DNA of 64,000 nucleotides from Sinanaerobacter chloroacetimidivorans. GTDB taxonomy: Bacteria; Bacillota; Clostridia; Peptostreptococcales; Anaerovoracaceae. The DNA lies in the NCBI RefSeq assembly GCF_018128545.1, contig NZ_JAGSND010000004.1:62001-126000 (forward strand), in the 5' to 3' direction. Positions 1-9,013 of the stretch are shown piece after piece (within the stretch, counting starts at the first letter, position 1; each line of letters opens with the position of its first letter). Under the pieces are notes generated by a model. That model ran no database searches and was not told the origin of the DNA. It was given only the letters and a program-made list of their open reading frames with translations. Position numbers and translations under genes: made by a program.

Positions 1-1
1 G

Positions 2-448
2 TATCACTCGTTCACCAATATCGCGGTTAAGCGCGTTTTCCAGGTTTTTGATCACTGTTCTGTTTTCATCTTGATTCTGGGAAGTTATGTTCCAATATGC
101 CTTTCTTTGCTGGGAGGAAGTATTGGGTGGACTCTTTTCGGCATCAACGCATTTTTCACTGTATTAGGCATTACCGCCAATGCAATTAGTGTCAAGAAAT
201 GGCATAACTTATCCCTGCTTTTATATCTGCTTATGGGGTGGTCTGTTATCATTGCCATTCGGCCATTGCTGAATCTTGTACCTCTTTCCGGATTCGGACT
301 TCTTTTGGGAGGGGGATTGAGCTATTCCATCGGGGTCCTGTTTTACAACGCAACAAGACCACATTTCATGCACTCTATATGGCATTTGCTGGTTTTATGC
401 GGAAGTGTCTTACATTACTTCTTTGTTTTGTTCTATATCATCTTATAA
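2..448 (+). CDS. Hemolysin III family membrane protein, 5' truncated by the window edge
   Basis: The reading frame is open from base 2 and ends with TAA at 446-448, so this is the C-terminal part of a protein whose start lies outside the window. The visible part carries the family pattern: a histidine in a YHSF-type segment, a DHC motif in the next helix, several hydrophobic helices, and a C-terminal IWHLLVLCGSVLHYF segment with two more histidines. These histidines are the presumed metal ligands of the HlyIII/YqfA (PAQR-like) family of multi-pass inner-membrane proteins. The bacterial function is poorly defined and haemolysis should not be assumed. The gene is followed by 240 bases of non-coding DNA and appears unrelated to the next cluster. 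Confidence 0.85.
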   Translation, partial: YHSFTNIAVKRVFQVFDHCSVFILILGSYVPICLSLLGGSIGWTLFGINAFFTVLGITANAISVKKWHNLSLLLYLLMGWSVIIAIRPLLNLVPLSGFGLLLGGGLSYSIGVLFYNATRPHFMHSIWHLLVLCGSVLHYFFVLFYIIL

Positions 449-552
449 AATTTCAATACAATCCTTTTATCCCGGCTAATTTACCGTTACTCTGTTAGCT
501 TCCGACGTTGAAGTAAATATTTTTGTGCTGAGGATCAATGCACAAAACGAAT

Positions 553-581
553 TTTACGATGCTTATAATATCAGATATTAT
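553..581 (+). promoter_or_regulatory. Sigma-A promoter of the first retro-Claisenase gene
   Basis: A -35-like TTTACG (553-558) and a -10-like TATTAT (576-581) are separated by 17 bases. They sit inside a block starting GAATTTTACGATGC (549-562), which is repeated exactly upstream of the second copy of the gene (5844-5857). There the same -35 is again followed after 17 bases by TATGAT. Conservation in two diverged upstream regions argues for a real promoter, perhaps with a shared regulator site in the GAATTTTACGATGC box. Confidence 0.6.
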
Positions 582-688
582 AAAAATAAAAAGCAGAAAT
601 ACATCTGAAAATCAAGATTGACTTGTTAACCAGATGTAATAATGCAACGTTAGACGCTCATTATTGAGTTCAATTAGGAGGAAAACAA

Positions 689-1576
689 ATGGCAGACAGA
701 GTAACAAACGCAAGCTATGTAAAATGGCCCACTTTCGAAGAAATCAAAGAGATGTTCAAAGAGCATTTTATTATGGACAGACGTGAGGACGGTGTTGTAA
801 CCGTACGCATGCACTGCAAAGGCGGTCCGCTGATCTGGTCCATGGAATTACATGATGCCATCGGCAAAATGTGGAGACTGCTTGGAACAGACCGTGAAAC
901 AGAAATGATCATCTTCACGGGAACAGGAAACATCTGGGTAACAGACTTTGAAGCAGCAAGCTGGGCTCCAGAGGGAGACAACGCCGGCGAAACAAGATAC
1001 AACCATATGTTTGTAGATGGACGTCGTATGATCATCACCATGATCCAGGATACGGAAGTTCCTACTCTTGGCGTGTTAAGCGGTTCAGGCGGACACATCG
1101 AGCTTGCCTGTATGTGCGACTTCTGTATCGCTGCTGATGACATTACTGTTCTTGACCCGCATATGCTGCCAGGAACAAACAACGTACCAGGAGATGGTAT
1201 TCAGAGCTGCTTTATGGAATTAATGCCAACAAGACAGGCCGTTTGGTATCTGATGACAGGAGACAAAATGACAGCTGAGCAGCTGCTCCAGTTTGGAATG
1301 GTATCAGAGATCGTTCCTCGAGAAAAATTAATGGATCGTGCTTATGAGATCGCCGATATTTTAATGGCTCAGAACCGTATTGCAAGACGTCTTGCTACCC
1401 AAGTGGTTCGCCGTCCATGGAAAAAGAGAATCGTAGACGATCTTGACTGTGCTTTTGGTACAGAAATGTTCGGTATGTTCTGTGCAGAAGAATTACACTC
1501 TGAATTATTATCCATGATCGAGTACCTTGGATTGGAAGGAAAAATTAATCCACCGTTAGCAGGGAAGATCAGATAA
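689..1576 (+). CDS. Crotonase-superfamily hydrolase, 6-oxocamphor hydrolase-like (putative cyclic beta-diketone hydrolase), copy 1
   Basis: This 295-residue enoyl-CoA hydratase/isomerase-fold protein starts at an ATG behind TTAGGAGG. It resembles 6-oxocamphor hydrolase, the retro-Claisenase that opens a cyclic 1,3-diketone by C-C hydrolysis. Histidines lie at about 136 (SGGHIEL) and 158 (DPHMLPG), and there is an NVPGDG aspartate at about 169. These match in order and spacing the two catalytic histidines and the aspartate I recall for that enzyme. The GQELDARTALDYGAVNEV segment of the known protein corresponds to GDKMTAEQLLQFGMVSEIV here. The protein has no CoA-specific feature that I can name. 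Neighbours are an SDR, a thiolase and a nearly identical second copy at 5963. The likely role is ring opening of a cyclic diketone in a fermentation pathway. The family call is strong; the substrate is inferred. Confidence 0.8.
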   Translation: MADRVTNASYVKWPTFEEIKEMFKEHFIMDRREDGVVTVRMHCKGGPLIWSMELHDAIGKMWRLLGTDRETEMIIFTGTGNIWVTDFEAASWAPEGDNAGETRYNHMFVDGRRMIITMIQDTEVPTLGVLSGSGGHIELACMCDFCIAADDITVLDPHMLPGTNNVPGDGIQSCFMELMPTRQAVWYLMTGDKMTAEQLLQFGMVSEIVPREKLMDRAYEIADILMAQNRIARRLATQVVRRPWKKRIVDDLDCAFGTEMFGMFCAEELHSELLSMIEYLGLEGKINPPLAGKIR

Positions 1577-1679
1577 TTTTTCTGACACTTTGAATACATA
1601 AGCAGTTTAAAGATGCGGAGGGATGATCGGTTTCTCCGCATATTTTATCTTTTTTATATGGGTGAAAGGAGTGATTTTT

Positions 1680-2441
1680 ATGGGAAGACTGGAGCATAAA
1701 ATCGCAATCGTGACCGGAGGGAATTCAGGTATTGGCAGTGCAACTGCGGAACTTTTCTGCAAAGAGGGCGCTAAGGTTGTGATTGCCTCAAGACGAGAAG
1801 ATGAAAATAAAAAGATCGTCGATGAAATCACTGCCCGAGGCGGTGAAATCATGGCGGTTCAGGCAGACTTATCAAAGATGGAGGACTGCAGGAAGGTTGT
1901 AGACGAAACGATCAAAAAATACGGCAGAATCGATGTATTGGTCAACAATGCCGGAATAGCCGATAAACATATGCCCATTACCCGCTGTACTGAGGAGTGG
2001 TACGATACTGTTTGCAAGATCGACCAGTATGCAGTTTACTACATGAGCAAATATGCGTTAGAGCATATGGAGAAAGCGGGTCAAGGTTCCATCATAAACG
2101 TTTCTTCCATTGGAAGCCAAGGTGTTGCAGGCATCTCATACAGTGCGGCGAAAGCGGCGGTGAATGCTATGACGAAAAATATTGCTATTCAGTTTTCGAC
2201 AACTGCAATCCGCTGTAATGCAGTTGCCCCAGGACCTACGCCAACGGCTTTAAATACTCCGGAGGCAATGAAGGGCTTTGACATGGAATTCGCTGCAGCA
2301 ACTGCCCGGCATCTTGACCTGGGCGTACCTGAGGCGCAGGTGGAAGATCAGGCAGAAGCAATTCTTTTCTTTGCAAGCGATGTATCCAAAGCTGTAACAG
2401 GACAGATTCTTTATGTGGATCATGGAACCTCTTTATACTAG
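1680..2441 (+). CDS. Short-chain dehydrogenase/reductase (SDR), 253 aa
   Basis: This is a classical SDR with the cofactor motif TGGNSGIG near residue 12, an NNAG motif, a catalytic serine in NVSSIGS and the YSAAK catalytic tyrosine/lysine pair. The start chosen is the ATG at 1680, preceded by AAAGGAGTG, rather than the upstream in-frame ATG at 1623, which has no ribosome site and would add a non-family N-terminus. The arginine-rich SRRED after strand 2 suggests, but does not prove, preference for NADP(H). It follows the retro-Claisenase gene by about 100 bases and is probably co-transcribed. Within the proposed pathway it could reduce a ring ketone or oxidise the 3-hydroxy group of the ring-opened hydroxy-keto acid. 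A bidirectional terminator follows. Confidence 0.85.
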   Translation: MGRLEHKIAIVTGGNSGIGSATAELFCKEGAKVVIASRREDENKKIVDEITARGGEIMAVQADLSKMEDCRKVVDETIKKYGRIDVLVNNAGIADKHMPITRCTEEWYDTVCKIDQYAVYYMSKYALEHMEKAGQGSIINVSSIGSQGVAGISYSAAKAAVNAMTKNIAIQFSTTAIRCNAVAPGPTPTALNTPEAMKGFDMEFAAATARHLDLGVPEAQVEDQAEAILFFASDVSKAVTGQILYVDHGTSLY

Positions 2442-2476
2442 GCGTTCAGGACTGACTCAGAATCATACGAACAATT

Positions 2477-2528
2477 AAAAACGTGCTGCAGGAATACATA
2501 AGCCCGGTATTCTCTGCAACACGTTTTT
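2477..2528. terminator. Bidirectional intrinsic terminator between the SDR and thiolase genes
   Basis: An imperfect inverted repeat has outer arms AAAACGTG and CACGTTTT and a further GAATAC/GTATTC pairing. It lies between two convergent genes, with T-rich sequence on both strands. Confidence 0.75.
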
Positions 2529-2555
2529 AACTATGTTTATGGCTTACTGAATCAT

Positions 2556-3707
2556 TCAGCACATTTCAATAATCCCTGCAGCTCCCATTCCGCCGCCGAT
2601 GCACATTGTGATCAGCCCATATCGACCACCGGTTGATTTCAGATAGTTCATTGCTTTACAAGAGAGAATTGCTCCTGTCGCACCGAGAGGGTGCCCCAGA
2701 GCGAGAGCACCGCCTCTTGGATTTACCTTCTTCATATCAAATCCTAATTCATCGATGGAAACCAGAGCTTGTGACGCGAATGCCTCATTAATTTCTATTA
2801 CATCCATTTGATCAATTGTCAAGCCGGTATTCGCCATTACTTTCTTTACAGCGTAAATAGGTCCCAGCCCCATATAGGCGGGGTCTAATCCGGATACGGC
2901 AAAGGATAGAAAGCTTGCTATCGGTTCAATTCCCAATTCTTTCAGCTTTGCTTCCGACATCAATACAACAAAACTCGCTCCGTCACTTCTTTGCGACGAG
3001 GTGGCAGCCGTTACCAGACCATCCGCTTTAAAGCAAGGCTTTAGGGCAGCCAGTGCTTCCGCATTTGTTCCTTTGCGATAGCATTCATCCCGCTTGAATT
3101 CAGCTTTTTCTCCGTTTTTGCCAATCCCCGTAACAGGAATAATCTCCTCATCAAATGCTCCGCTTTCAACTGCCTGCGCAGCCTTGGCGTTACTTTCAAC
3201 TGCCAGCTGCTCCATGCGTTCACGGCTGACATGATAGCGTTCGGCCACATTTTCGGCTGTAAGCCCCATGGGTATGTAGGCTTCTGTATGGTCCAGCAGC
3301 CATTTGTCCAGATATTCCGGGCTGTCGGATAAAACCGGACAAGTCATTGATTCTACTCCTCCGGCGACCACTACTTCCTGCATTCCGCTCATGATCATAG
3401 AAGCACCAATTGCAATGGATTGAAGTCCTGAAGAGCAGAACCGGTTAACGGTCTGGGCAGGAACTTCATCCGGCAGGCCAGCCCTTATAACGATATTTCT
3501 TGCAGGATTCAATCCCATCATTCCTTCCGGTATGGCACACCCCACGATTACATCGTCAATTTCTTTTGGGTCTAATTGCGGGACTTTCTTGACAACCCCC
3601 TTTAGAACTTCCGCTCCAAAATCTACAGGGTTTACTGCTGCTAACGAACCCTTTCCTGCTTTTGCAATGGCAGATCGGCCATAAGCCACAATATAACATT
3701 TTTTCAA
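2556..3707 (-). CDS. Thiolase (acetyl-CoA C-acyltransferase), 383 aa
   Basis: A full-length thiolase II-type enzyme with the nucleophilic cysteine in NRFCSSGLQSIA (about residue 90), the GHPLGATGA histidine motif and the second catalytic cysteine in TMCIGGGMGAA near the C-terminus. The start is a TTG at 3705-3707, supported by AAGGAGG seven bases upstream; no in-frame ATG is better placed. The enzyme would split acetoacetyl-CoA or another 3-oxoacyl-CoA to acetyl-CoA, or work in the condensing direction. Between the two retro-Claisenase copies, and with Ptb/Buk nearby, thiolysis of the final 3-oxoacyl-CoA is the simplest role. It reads opposite to the flanking genes, so it is separately transcribed. 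Confidence 0.9.
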   Translation of the reverse strand: MKKCYIVAYGRSAIAKAGKGSLAAVNPVDFGAEVLKGVVKKVPQLDPKEIDDVIVGCAIPEGMMGLNPARNIVIRAGLPDEVPAQTVNRFCSSGLQSIAIGASMIMSGMQEVVVAGGVESMTCPVLSDSPEYLDKWLLDHTEAYIPMGLTAENVAERYHVSRERMEQLAVESNAKAAQAVESGAFDEEIIPVTGIGKNGEKAEFKRDECYRKGTNAEALAALKPCFKADGLVTAATSSQRSDGASFVVLMSEAKLKELGIEPIASFLSFAVSGLDPAYMGLGPIYAVKKVMANTGLTIDQMDVIEINEAFASQALVSIDELGFDMKKVNPRGGALALGHPLGATGAILSCKAMNYLKSTGGRYGLITMCIGGGMGAAGIIEMC

Positions 3708-3808
3708 AATATAACCTCCTTAAGCAAACAAATATCTTTTAACTGTGTGTTGCAAAGCAAAAGCATGGATTTCTGAAACACTCCAGTTATGAACTCCATT
3801 TACCTCGA

Positions 3809-5659
3809 TTAACAGCTTCGGATTAACTTATGGATCATGGTTTCACTTCTTAGGATAAAGGATTCCACATCATTCAAATTCAATGTTCCTTGACTCATCA
3901 ATGCAAGATCAAATAACTGGTTGATGATCAGGTCTGCTTGGCTTTTATCCTCGGATTTTAAAATAAATCGAACAATATCATTATTTAAATTAACCAATAA
4001 CGTTCTTTTGGATTGCATTTCCTTTATGGAATGGTCTGTTCCCTTGATTAATCCGTACATCTCCATCATATCTGCCATACGGCGGGATTTTTCATCATTG
4101 ACGATCAAAGTAGTGATACTGTCTTCTGCCAGGTTTGTAATTTTCAGTTCCATCTTGCCTAATCGTTCCCCTAACCCATGATGGATTTTCTGAGTGAGTA
4201 ATTCAACCTTTGCCGCATCATCCCCATTGAGGGAACCCTGAAACAGGGATTCAATGTTGGAATCGATACGAACGAATTGTATATTCGAATGAACAACTTC
4301 TTGTCTGCGCAGGAAGGGCTGGTCGATCACATGATCAAACAATAAAGCGTTCAGTTTGCATCTCTTGAATATCTCTATATAATGGGACTGCTCTATCGCC
4401 TCAGAAGCATAGTAAACGATTCCCTTATCCGCATTCGTCTCATCATCGATATATTCCTGAATTGTCCTGTATCTGCCATAGATATCTTCAAAAATAACCT
4501 TTCGAGTCATGACAGAGGCGAAGATCTTATCCTGCATGATTCCATATTTAACGAACGCATTCAGGTGCGGCCAGAAGGTTTCATACTGTTTTCTGTTTTT
4601 TTCAAAAAAGCTGTTCAGGGCTATCGTTACTTCCTGTGAGAGGCACTCGTATATCAGACTTGCCATATCATCCTTTTGTTCGTCTTCCCGGATGGTGGAA
4701 CGTGATACTACCAGCGGAAGATTCTTGCAATCAATGATTCCGCTTTGAAGATTCACAAATTTTGGTACTAATTCTTTGATATTTTCTCCTACATAGACCC
4801 CTCTGTTATAAATCTTAAAAGAACCGTCTAATTCCTCGGTTCCGTTCTTGGTATTCCTGAAGAAAATAATTCCGCTGATACCGATATCAATACTTTCAAA
4901 TTTGATCCAAAAAAGCGGATCTGCGATATCATTGTAAAATTCCTTATAAAAATTGTTCATCTCCTCGGGAACGATGGCAGAATCCGGCTGCTTCCAAATA
5001 GGGTTGGTATCGTTTACGAATACTTTGTCAAATTCGGGAGCCTCAAAATAAACCTCTGTTTGTAAAAACATGAAGTATTTTTTAATAATATTGTAAACTG
5101 TTTCAGGTTTTGACATATAAGGATTAGGGTCGTTCATATAAAGGATCACGTCTGTTCCATGTTGGGTTCGGGTACCCGGTTTCATCTCATAAGACATATC
5201 CGATTTGCAGTCCCATCGCACAGCGGAGGCGTTCTCTTGATACGACTTTGTTTCTATTGCAACATGATCTGCCAGCATAAAGGCTGAATAAAAACCCACA
5301 CCGAAATGACCAATGATAGAATCTGTTTGCTCCTGGCTATGTTGATTGATAAAATCGGCGGCACCGGAGAATGCGATTTGATTGATATACTGATCTACCT
5401 CCGCCTCCGTCATGCCGATACCGTTATCCGATATGATGATACAGTTTGCTTCCGTATCCAAAGTAACGACGATCCTGGCTGCTGAAGATTCCTTTACAGC
5501 TTCACCTTTTTCCTGTAATGTAACAAGTTTTTCAATGGCATCTGATGCATTTGAAATCAATTCTCGAAAAACGATATCCTGCTCTGTATACAACCATTTT
5601 TTTAAGATAGAAAAAATATTCTTACTTTCTATGGAAAGATAACCACTTTGCTTATTCAA
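3809..5659 (-). CDS. htpG: Hsp90-family molecular chaperone HtpG
   Basis: At 616 residues it matches the usual HtpG length. The GHKL ATPase motifs are all present: ELISNASDAIEKL, DNGIGM, GHFGVGFYSAF and the later GTDVILY segment. A middle domain and a helical C-terminal dimerisation domain follow. The start appears to be TTG at 5657-5659, with AAGGCGG upstream; no in-frame ATG lies at the N-terminus before the conserved MNKQSGYLSIESKNIF region. It is a cytosolic ATP-dependent chaperone. Its place between the duplicated catabolic genes is unexpected, and nothing in the sequence ties it to that pathway. It is about 100 bases upstream of the thiolase gene in the same direction and could be co-transcribed with it. 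Confidence 0.95.
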   Translation of the reverse strand: MNKQSGYLSIESKNIFSILKKWLYTEQDIVFRELISNASDAIEKLVTLQEKGEAVKESSAARIVVTLDTEANCIIISDNGIGMTEAEVDQYINQIAFSGAADFINQHSQEQTDSIIGHFGVGFYSAFMLADHVAIETKSYQENASAVRWDCKSDMSYEMKPGTRTQHGTDVILYMNDPNPYMSKPETVYNIIKKYFMFLQTEVYFEAPEFDKVFVNDTNPIWKQPDSAIVPEEMNNFYKEFYNDIADPLFWIKFESIDIGISGIIFFRNTKNGTEELDGSFKIYNRGVYVGENIKELVPKFVNLQSGIIDCKNLPLVVSRSTIREDEQKDDMASLIYECLSQEVTIALNSFFEKNRKQYETFWPHLNAFVKYGIMQDKIFASVMTRKVIFEDIYGRYRTIQEYIDDETNADKGIVYYASEAIEQSHYIEIFKRCKLNALLFDHVIDQPFLRRQEVVHSNIQFVRIDSNIESLFQGSLNGDDAAKVELLTQKIHHGLGERLGKMELKITNLAEDSITTLIVNDEKSRRMADMMEMYGLIKGTDHSIKEMQSKRTLLVNLNNDIVRFILKSEDKSQADLIINQLFDLALMSQGTLNLNDVESFILRSETMIHKLIRSC

Positions 5660-5847
5660 TATTCCATCCGCCTTTCTCTATATGGATTTCAGTATTTCTA
5701 CACAATCTTAGCGCTCAACCAATTCGGAAAAGGCGGTGAAAGTTTATCAATCAGCTTTTTTCGAATTGTTCAGTACACCCTAATTATAACAAGCATTCAT
5801 CGCTAATGAAACAAGGAATACAGCCATTCTTTATGCATAATATGAAT

Positions 5848-5876
5848 TTTACGATGCGAAAAAATTCAGATATGAT
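5848..5876 (+). promoter_or_regulatory. Sigma-A promoter of the second retro-Claisenase gene
   Basis: TTTACG (5848-5853) and TATGAT (5871-5876) are separated by 17 bases. They lie in the block GAATTTTACGATGC (5844-5857), which is identical to the block upstream of the first copy. It should drive the retro-Claisenase, buk and ptb genes. Confidence 0.6.
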
Positions 5877-5962
5877 AGGCGTATAAAAAGTAAAAAAGAC
5901 GTTGGAAGAAACTGTTATGAGCGAGGGAATGGTTATTTATTTTTTTATTAGGAGGAAAACAA

Positions 5963-6850
5963 ATGGCTGACAGAATAACAAACGCCAGTTACGTAAAATG
6001 GCCCACTTTCGAAGAGATTAAAGAGATGTTCAAGGAGCATTTTATCATGGACAGACGTGAGGATGGCGTCGTAACCGTACGCATGCACTGCAATGGCGGC
6101 CCGCTGATCTGGTCCATGGAATTACATGATGCCATCGGGAAAATGTGGAGGCTGCTTGGCACAGACCGTGAAACAGAAATGATTATTTTCACAGGAACAG
6201 GGAACATCTGGGTAACAGACTTTGAAGCAGCCAGCTGGGCTCCGGAGGGGGACAACGCCGGTGAAACAAGATACAGCCATATGTTTGTCGACGGACGTCG
6301 CATGATTATCACCATGATTCAGGATACCGAAGTTCCTACGCTTGGCGTGTTAAGCGGCTCAGGCGGTCATATCGAGCTGGCATGCATGTGCGACTTATGT
6401 ATTGCTGCTGATGATATTACAGTTCTTGACCCTCATATGCTGCCGGGCATAAACAACGTGCCTGGAGATGGTATTCAGAGCTGCTTTATGGAATTAATGC
6501 CTACAAGACAGGCCGTTTGGTATCTGATGACAGGTGACAAGATGACAGCAGAGCAGCTGCTCCAGTTTGGAATGGTGTCAGAAATTGTACCAAGAGAAAA
6601 ATTAATGGATCGTGCTTATGAGATTGCGGATATACTGATGGCGCAGAACCGTATCGCAAGACGTCTTACAACACAAGTGATTCGCCGTCCTTGGAAACAG
6701 AGAATCGTAGATGACCTTGACTGCGCGTTTGGTACGGAAATGTTCGGCATGTTCTGTGCTGACGAATTGCACTCTGACTTGAGATCCATGATAGAGTATC
6801 TGGGAATGAATGGAAAGGTCGATCCACCCTTTGCAGGAAAGGTAAGATAA
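5963..6850 (+). CDS. Crotonase-superfamily hydrolase, 6-oxocamphor hydrolase-like, copy 2
   Basis: This 295-residue paralogue differs from the copy at 689 at about 17 positions by eye, mostly conservative and concentrated in the last 50 residues. The presumed catalytic set (His136, His158, Asp169) is intact. Changes near the presumed active site are Phe145 to Leu and Thr163 to Ile, which might tune substrate choice. The ribosome site and first bases (TTAGGAGGAAAACAAATGGC) are the same as in copy 1. The gene is followed after 19 bases by butyrate kinase and then by phosphotransacylase, which ties the ring-opening step directly to ATP recovery through acyl phosphate. Confidence 0.8.
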   Translation: MADRITNASYVKWPTFEEIKEMFKEHFIMDRREDGVVTVRMHCNGGPLIWSMELHDAIGKMWRLLGTDRETEMIIFTGTGNIWVTDFEAASWAPEGDNAGETRYSHMFVDGRRMIITMIQDTEVPTLGVLSGSGGHIELACMCDLCIAADDITVLDPHMLPGINNVPGDGIQSCFMELMPTRQAVWYLMTGDKMTAEQLLQFGMVSEIVPREKLMDRAYEIADILMAQNRIARRLTTQVIRRPWKQRIVDDLDCAFGTEMFGMFCADELHSDLRSMIEYLGMNGKVDPPFAGKVR

Positions 6851-6869
6851 TTAGTATCCGGAGGGATTT

Positions 6870-7994
6870 ATGAAAAAAATATTTACAATAAACTGTGGTT
6901 CCACTTCCACGAAAGTCGCGTATTTTGAAGACGATAAGATGGTTAATAAAGTATCGTTAGATGTTACGGCGGAGCAGCTGAAACAAATGCCAAAAACACT
7001 TCAACAGCTTGAACTCCGTGCGAATCAGGTAAAGACCTTCTTGAAAGACAACCAATTAGACCCAAAAGATTTTGACATTATCGTGGCACGAGCCGGAACG
7101 ATTCCAGCTGTTCCCTATGACGGCGCCTTTGAAGTAAATGAATTGATGCTTGCTTCCGTGACTTATGCACCGGAGGCCCAGCACGCGTCAACTCTTTCCT
7201 GTTTGATTGCCAACGAATTGGTGAAAGGTCTGGATGTTCCTGTCATCATTTACGATCCTACCTGCGTTGACTCAGCAGATCCCATTGCGAAGATTACGGG
7301 AATCCCGGAAATCACCAACATGCCCATCGCCCATTTATTAAACACGAAGATGGCTGGAATCACCTATGCCGAATCGATAGGAAAGAAATATAAAGATTTA
7401 AACTTAATCATTGTTCAATTGGGTGGAGGTATCACGCTCGGTTTCCACGATCACGGACGTATTGCTGATTGGGTCTATGATGACGAAGGTCCTATGTCTC
7501 CCCAAAGAGCAGGCCGCATTCCAACGAGATACTTGGCTAATTTATGCTACAACAGCAAAATGACGCTGCAGGAAATGAGAATGTATCTGTGCGGACAGGC
7601 AGGTCTGGTTGCCTATTTCGGCACTCAGGATGTCAGAGACATCGAAAAGCTCATCGATGAAGGGGATGAAAAAGCCGAATTGGTTCTTCATGCCATGGCT
7701 TACGGAGTGGCTAAGAGCATTGGAGAGCTTTCTGTGATTCGAAAAGGAAAGGTAGATCAAATCGTCCTGACAGGCGGTATTGCATATTCCAAAAGAATTA
7801 CAGGTTGGATCAAAGAACTGGTTGAATTTATTGCGCCGGTCAGTGTCATCCCCGGTGAGAAGGAAATGGAAGCCTTAGCAGCCGGCGGGCTGCGGGTTCT
7901 AAAGGGAGAGGAAGAGATTCATCCTTACAATGTATATCCAAAAGGATATCATTCTATTGAGGAAATCATCAATAATCCTAATTTCCTGGCGTAA
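6870..7994 (+). CDS. buk: Butyrate kinase-family acyl kinase, 374 aa
   Basis: An ASKHA-fold kinase that begins INCGSTSTKVAYF (the phosphate-1 loop) and carries IVARAGTIP, VQLGGGITLGFH and VLTGGIAYS, the conserved loops of butyrate/acetate kinases. Its length fits Buk rather than AckA (about 400). It makes ATP from butyryl phosphate or a related acyl phosphate. The start ATG follows CGGAGGG. It is sandwiched between retro-Claisenase copy 2 and ptb with very short gaps, so the three form an operon. HLL and GRIPT segments near the active site match the family. The exact acyl chain cannot be read from the sequence. Confidence 0.9.
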   Translation: MKKIFTINCGSTSTKVAYFEDDKMVNKVSLDVTAEQLKQMPKTLQQLELRANQVKTFLKDNQLDPKDFDIIVARAGTIPAVPYDGAFEVNELMLASVTYAPEAQHASTLSCLIANELVKGLDVPVIIYDPTCVDSADPIAKITGIPEITNMPIAHLLNTKMAGITYAESIGKKYKDLNLIIVQLGGGITLGFHDHGRIADWVYDDEGPMSPQRAGRIPTRYLANLCYNSKMTLQEMRMYLCGQAGLVAYFGTQDVRDIEKLIDEGDEKAELVLHAMAYGVAKSIGELSVIRKGKVDQIVLTGGIAYSKRITGWIKELVEFIAPVSVIPGEKEMEALAAGGLRVLKGEEEIHPYNVYPKGYHSIEEIINNPNFLA

Positions 7995-8008
7995 CGGAAG
8001 GTGGTAAG

Positions 8009-8920
8009 ATGTATAAGAATTATGAAGCTCTGAAAGAAGCACGCCTTGATCCAAATGCACCTAAAAAAAGAATCATTGTAGCCGGTGCTGTAGACGAGCA
8101 TGCTTTAGAAGCAGCTTTCGAAGCACAAAAGAAAGGTTATGTTACTCCGGTGCTGGTAGGCAGCAAAGATAGCATCCTAGAGCTGATAAATAAATTCGGC
8201 TTTGAGAATGAGGTTTATGAAATCGTTCATTGTGAACCGGACACGAATCCGTCTTCCCTCGCGGTGCAGTTGGTACATGAAGGCAGGGGAGATTTTATTT
8301 TAAAAGGGAAGCTGGAAACAAAGGATCTTTTGAAACCTGTCTTGGATAAGAAAACCGGATTAAATGACAATGGTTTCATCACCCATTTCGGCCTAATGCA
8401 GATCAAGGGATACCATAAGCTATTGGCGATGAGCGACAGTGCCGTGATTCCCTATCCTACTCTAGAGGATAAGGTAAAGATCGTTAAAATTTGTATGGAT
8501 ATGCTGCGAAAGCTTGGTTACGAGAAACCTGTGGTGGGGGCGCTATGTGCTGTTGAGACTGTAAACCCAAAGATGCCGGAAACTGCAGATGCGGAAGCAC
8601 TTCAAAACATGTCTGAAAATGGTGAGTTTGGGAATGGTGCTGTGGTTGGTCCCATCTCTTACGACTTGGCTACGAGGAGGGAGGCGGCTGCCATAAAAGG
8701 ATATCAATCTCCTTATGCCGGTAATGTGGACATGCTGCTTGTCCCGCAAATGGTAACAGGTAATGTTATGAGCAAGATTTGGAATGCAGATGAAGACAAT
8801 ATCCTGGCCGGGTGTTTGGTAGGTGCCAATGTTCCTATCGCATTAACTTCCAGAAGTGCAAGTATGAATGAAAAATTATACTCCATCTTATTGTGCAGCT
8901 TATTAAGCGAAACGAAATAA
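8009..8920 (+). CDS. ptb: Phosphate butyryl/acyltransferase, 303 aa
   Basis: A phosphotransacylase of the Ptb type, recognised by its N-terminal IIVAGAVDEHALEAA segment, KGKLETKDLLKPVLDK and the C-terminal DMLLVPQMVTGNVMSKIW and LTSRSASMNEKLYS segments. It exchanges CoA for phosphate on butyryl-CoA or a similar acyl-CoA and feeds the adjacent kinase. It begins 14 bases after buk behind GGAAGGTGG and ends just before a strong terminator. The order retro-Claisenase-buk-ptb is unusual compared with the common ptb-buk order in butyrate producers. Confidence 0.9.
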   Translation: MYKNYEALKEARLDPNAPKKRIIVAGAVDEHALEAAFEAQKKGYVTPVLVGSKDSILELINKFGFENEVYEIVHCEPDTNPSSLAVQLVHEGRGDFILKGKLETKDLLKPVLDKKTGLNDNGFITHFGLMQIKGYHKLLAMSDSAVIPYPTLEDKVKIVKICMDMLRKLGYEKPVVGALCAVETVNPKMPETADAEALQNMSENGEFGNGAVVGPISYDLATRREAAAIKGYQSPYAGNVDMLLVPQMVTGNVMSKIWNADEDNILAGCLVGANVPIALTSRSASMNEKLYSILLCSLLSETK

Positions 8921-8927
8921 TCGCTTT

Positions 8928-8962
8928 ATGGCAGAGGGAGAACTCCTCTGCCATCTTTTTTT
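8928..8962. terminator. Intrinsic terminator after ptb
   Basis: A perfect 10-base stem (ATGGCAGAGG/CCTCTGCCAT) with a 7-base loop, followed by seven T residues on the + strand. It separates ptb from the convergent LysR gene. Confidence 0.9.
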
Positions 8963-9013
8963 CGGTAGCATTTCTTTCTATCTGATAGGATGCCTTTTTT
9001 ACATTGTCCTTCT

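Noticed and set aside
715..1182. Long open frame on the minus strand inside the first retro-Claisenase gene, repeated in the second copy
   Set aside because: It is the antisense shadow of a strongly conserved gene; no ribosome site and no protein-like composition.
689..1576. Identity as BamA/Oah-type 6-oxocyclohexene-1-carbonyl-CoA hydrolase
   Set aside because: That enzyme is considerably longer and the catalytic motifs here match 6-oxocamphor hydrolase better.
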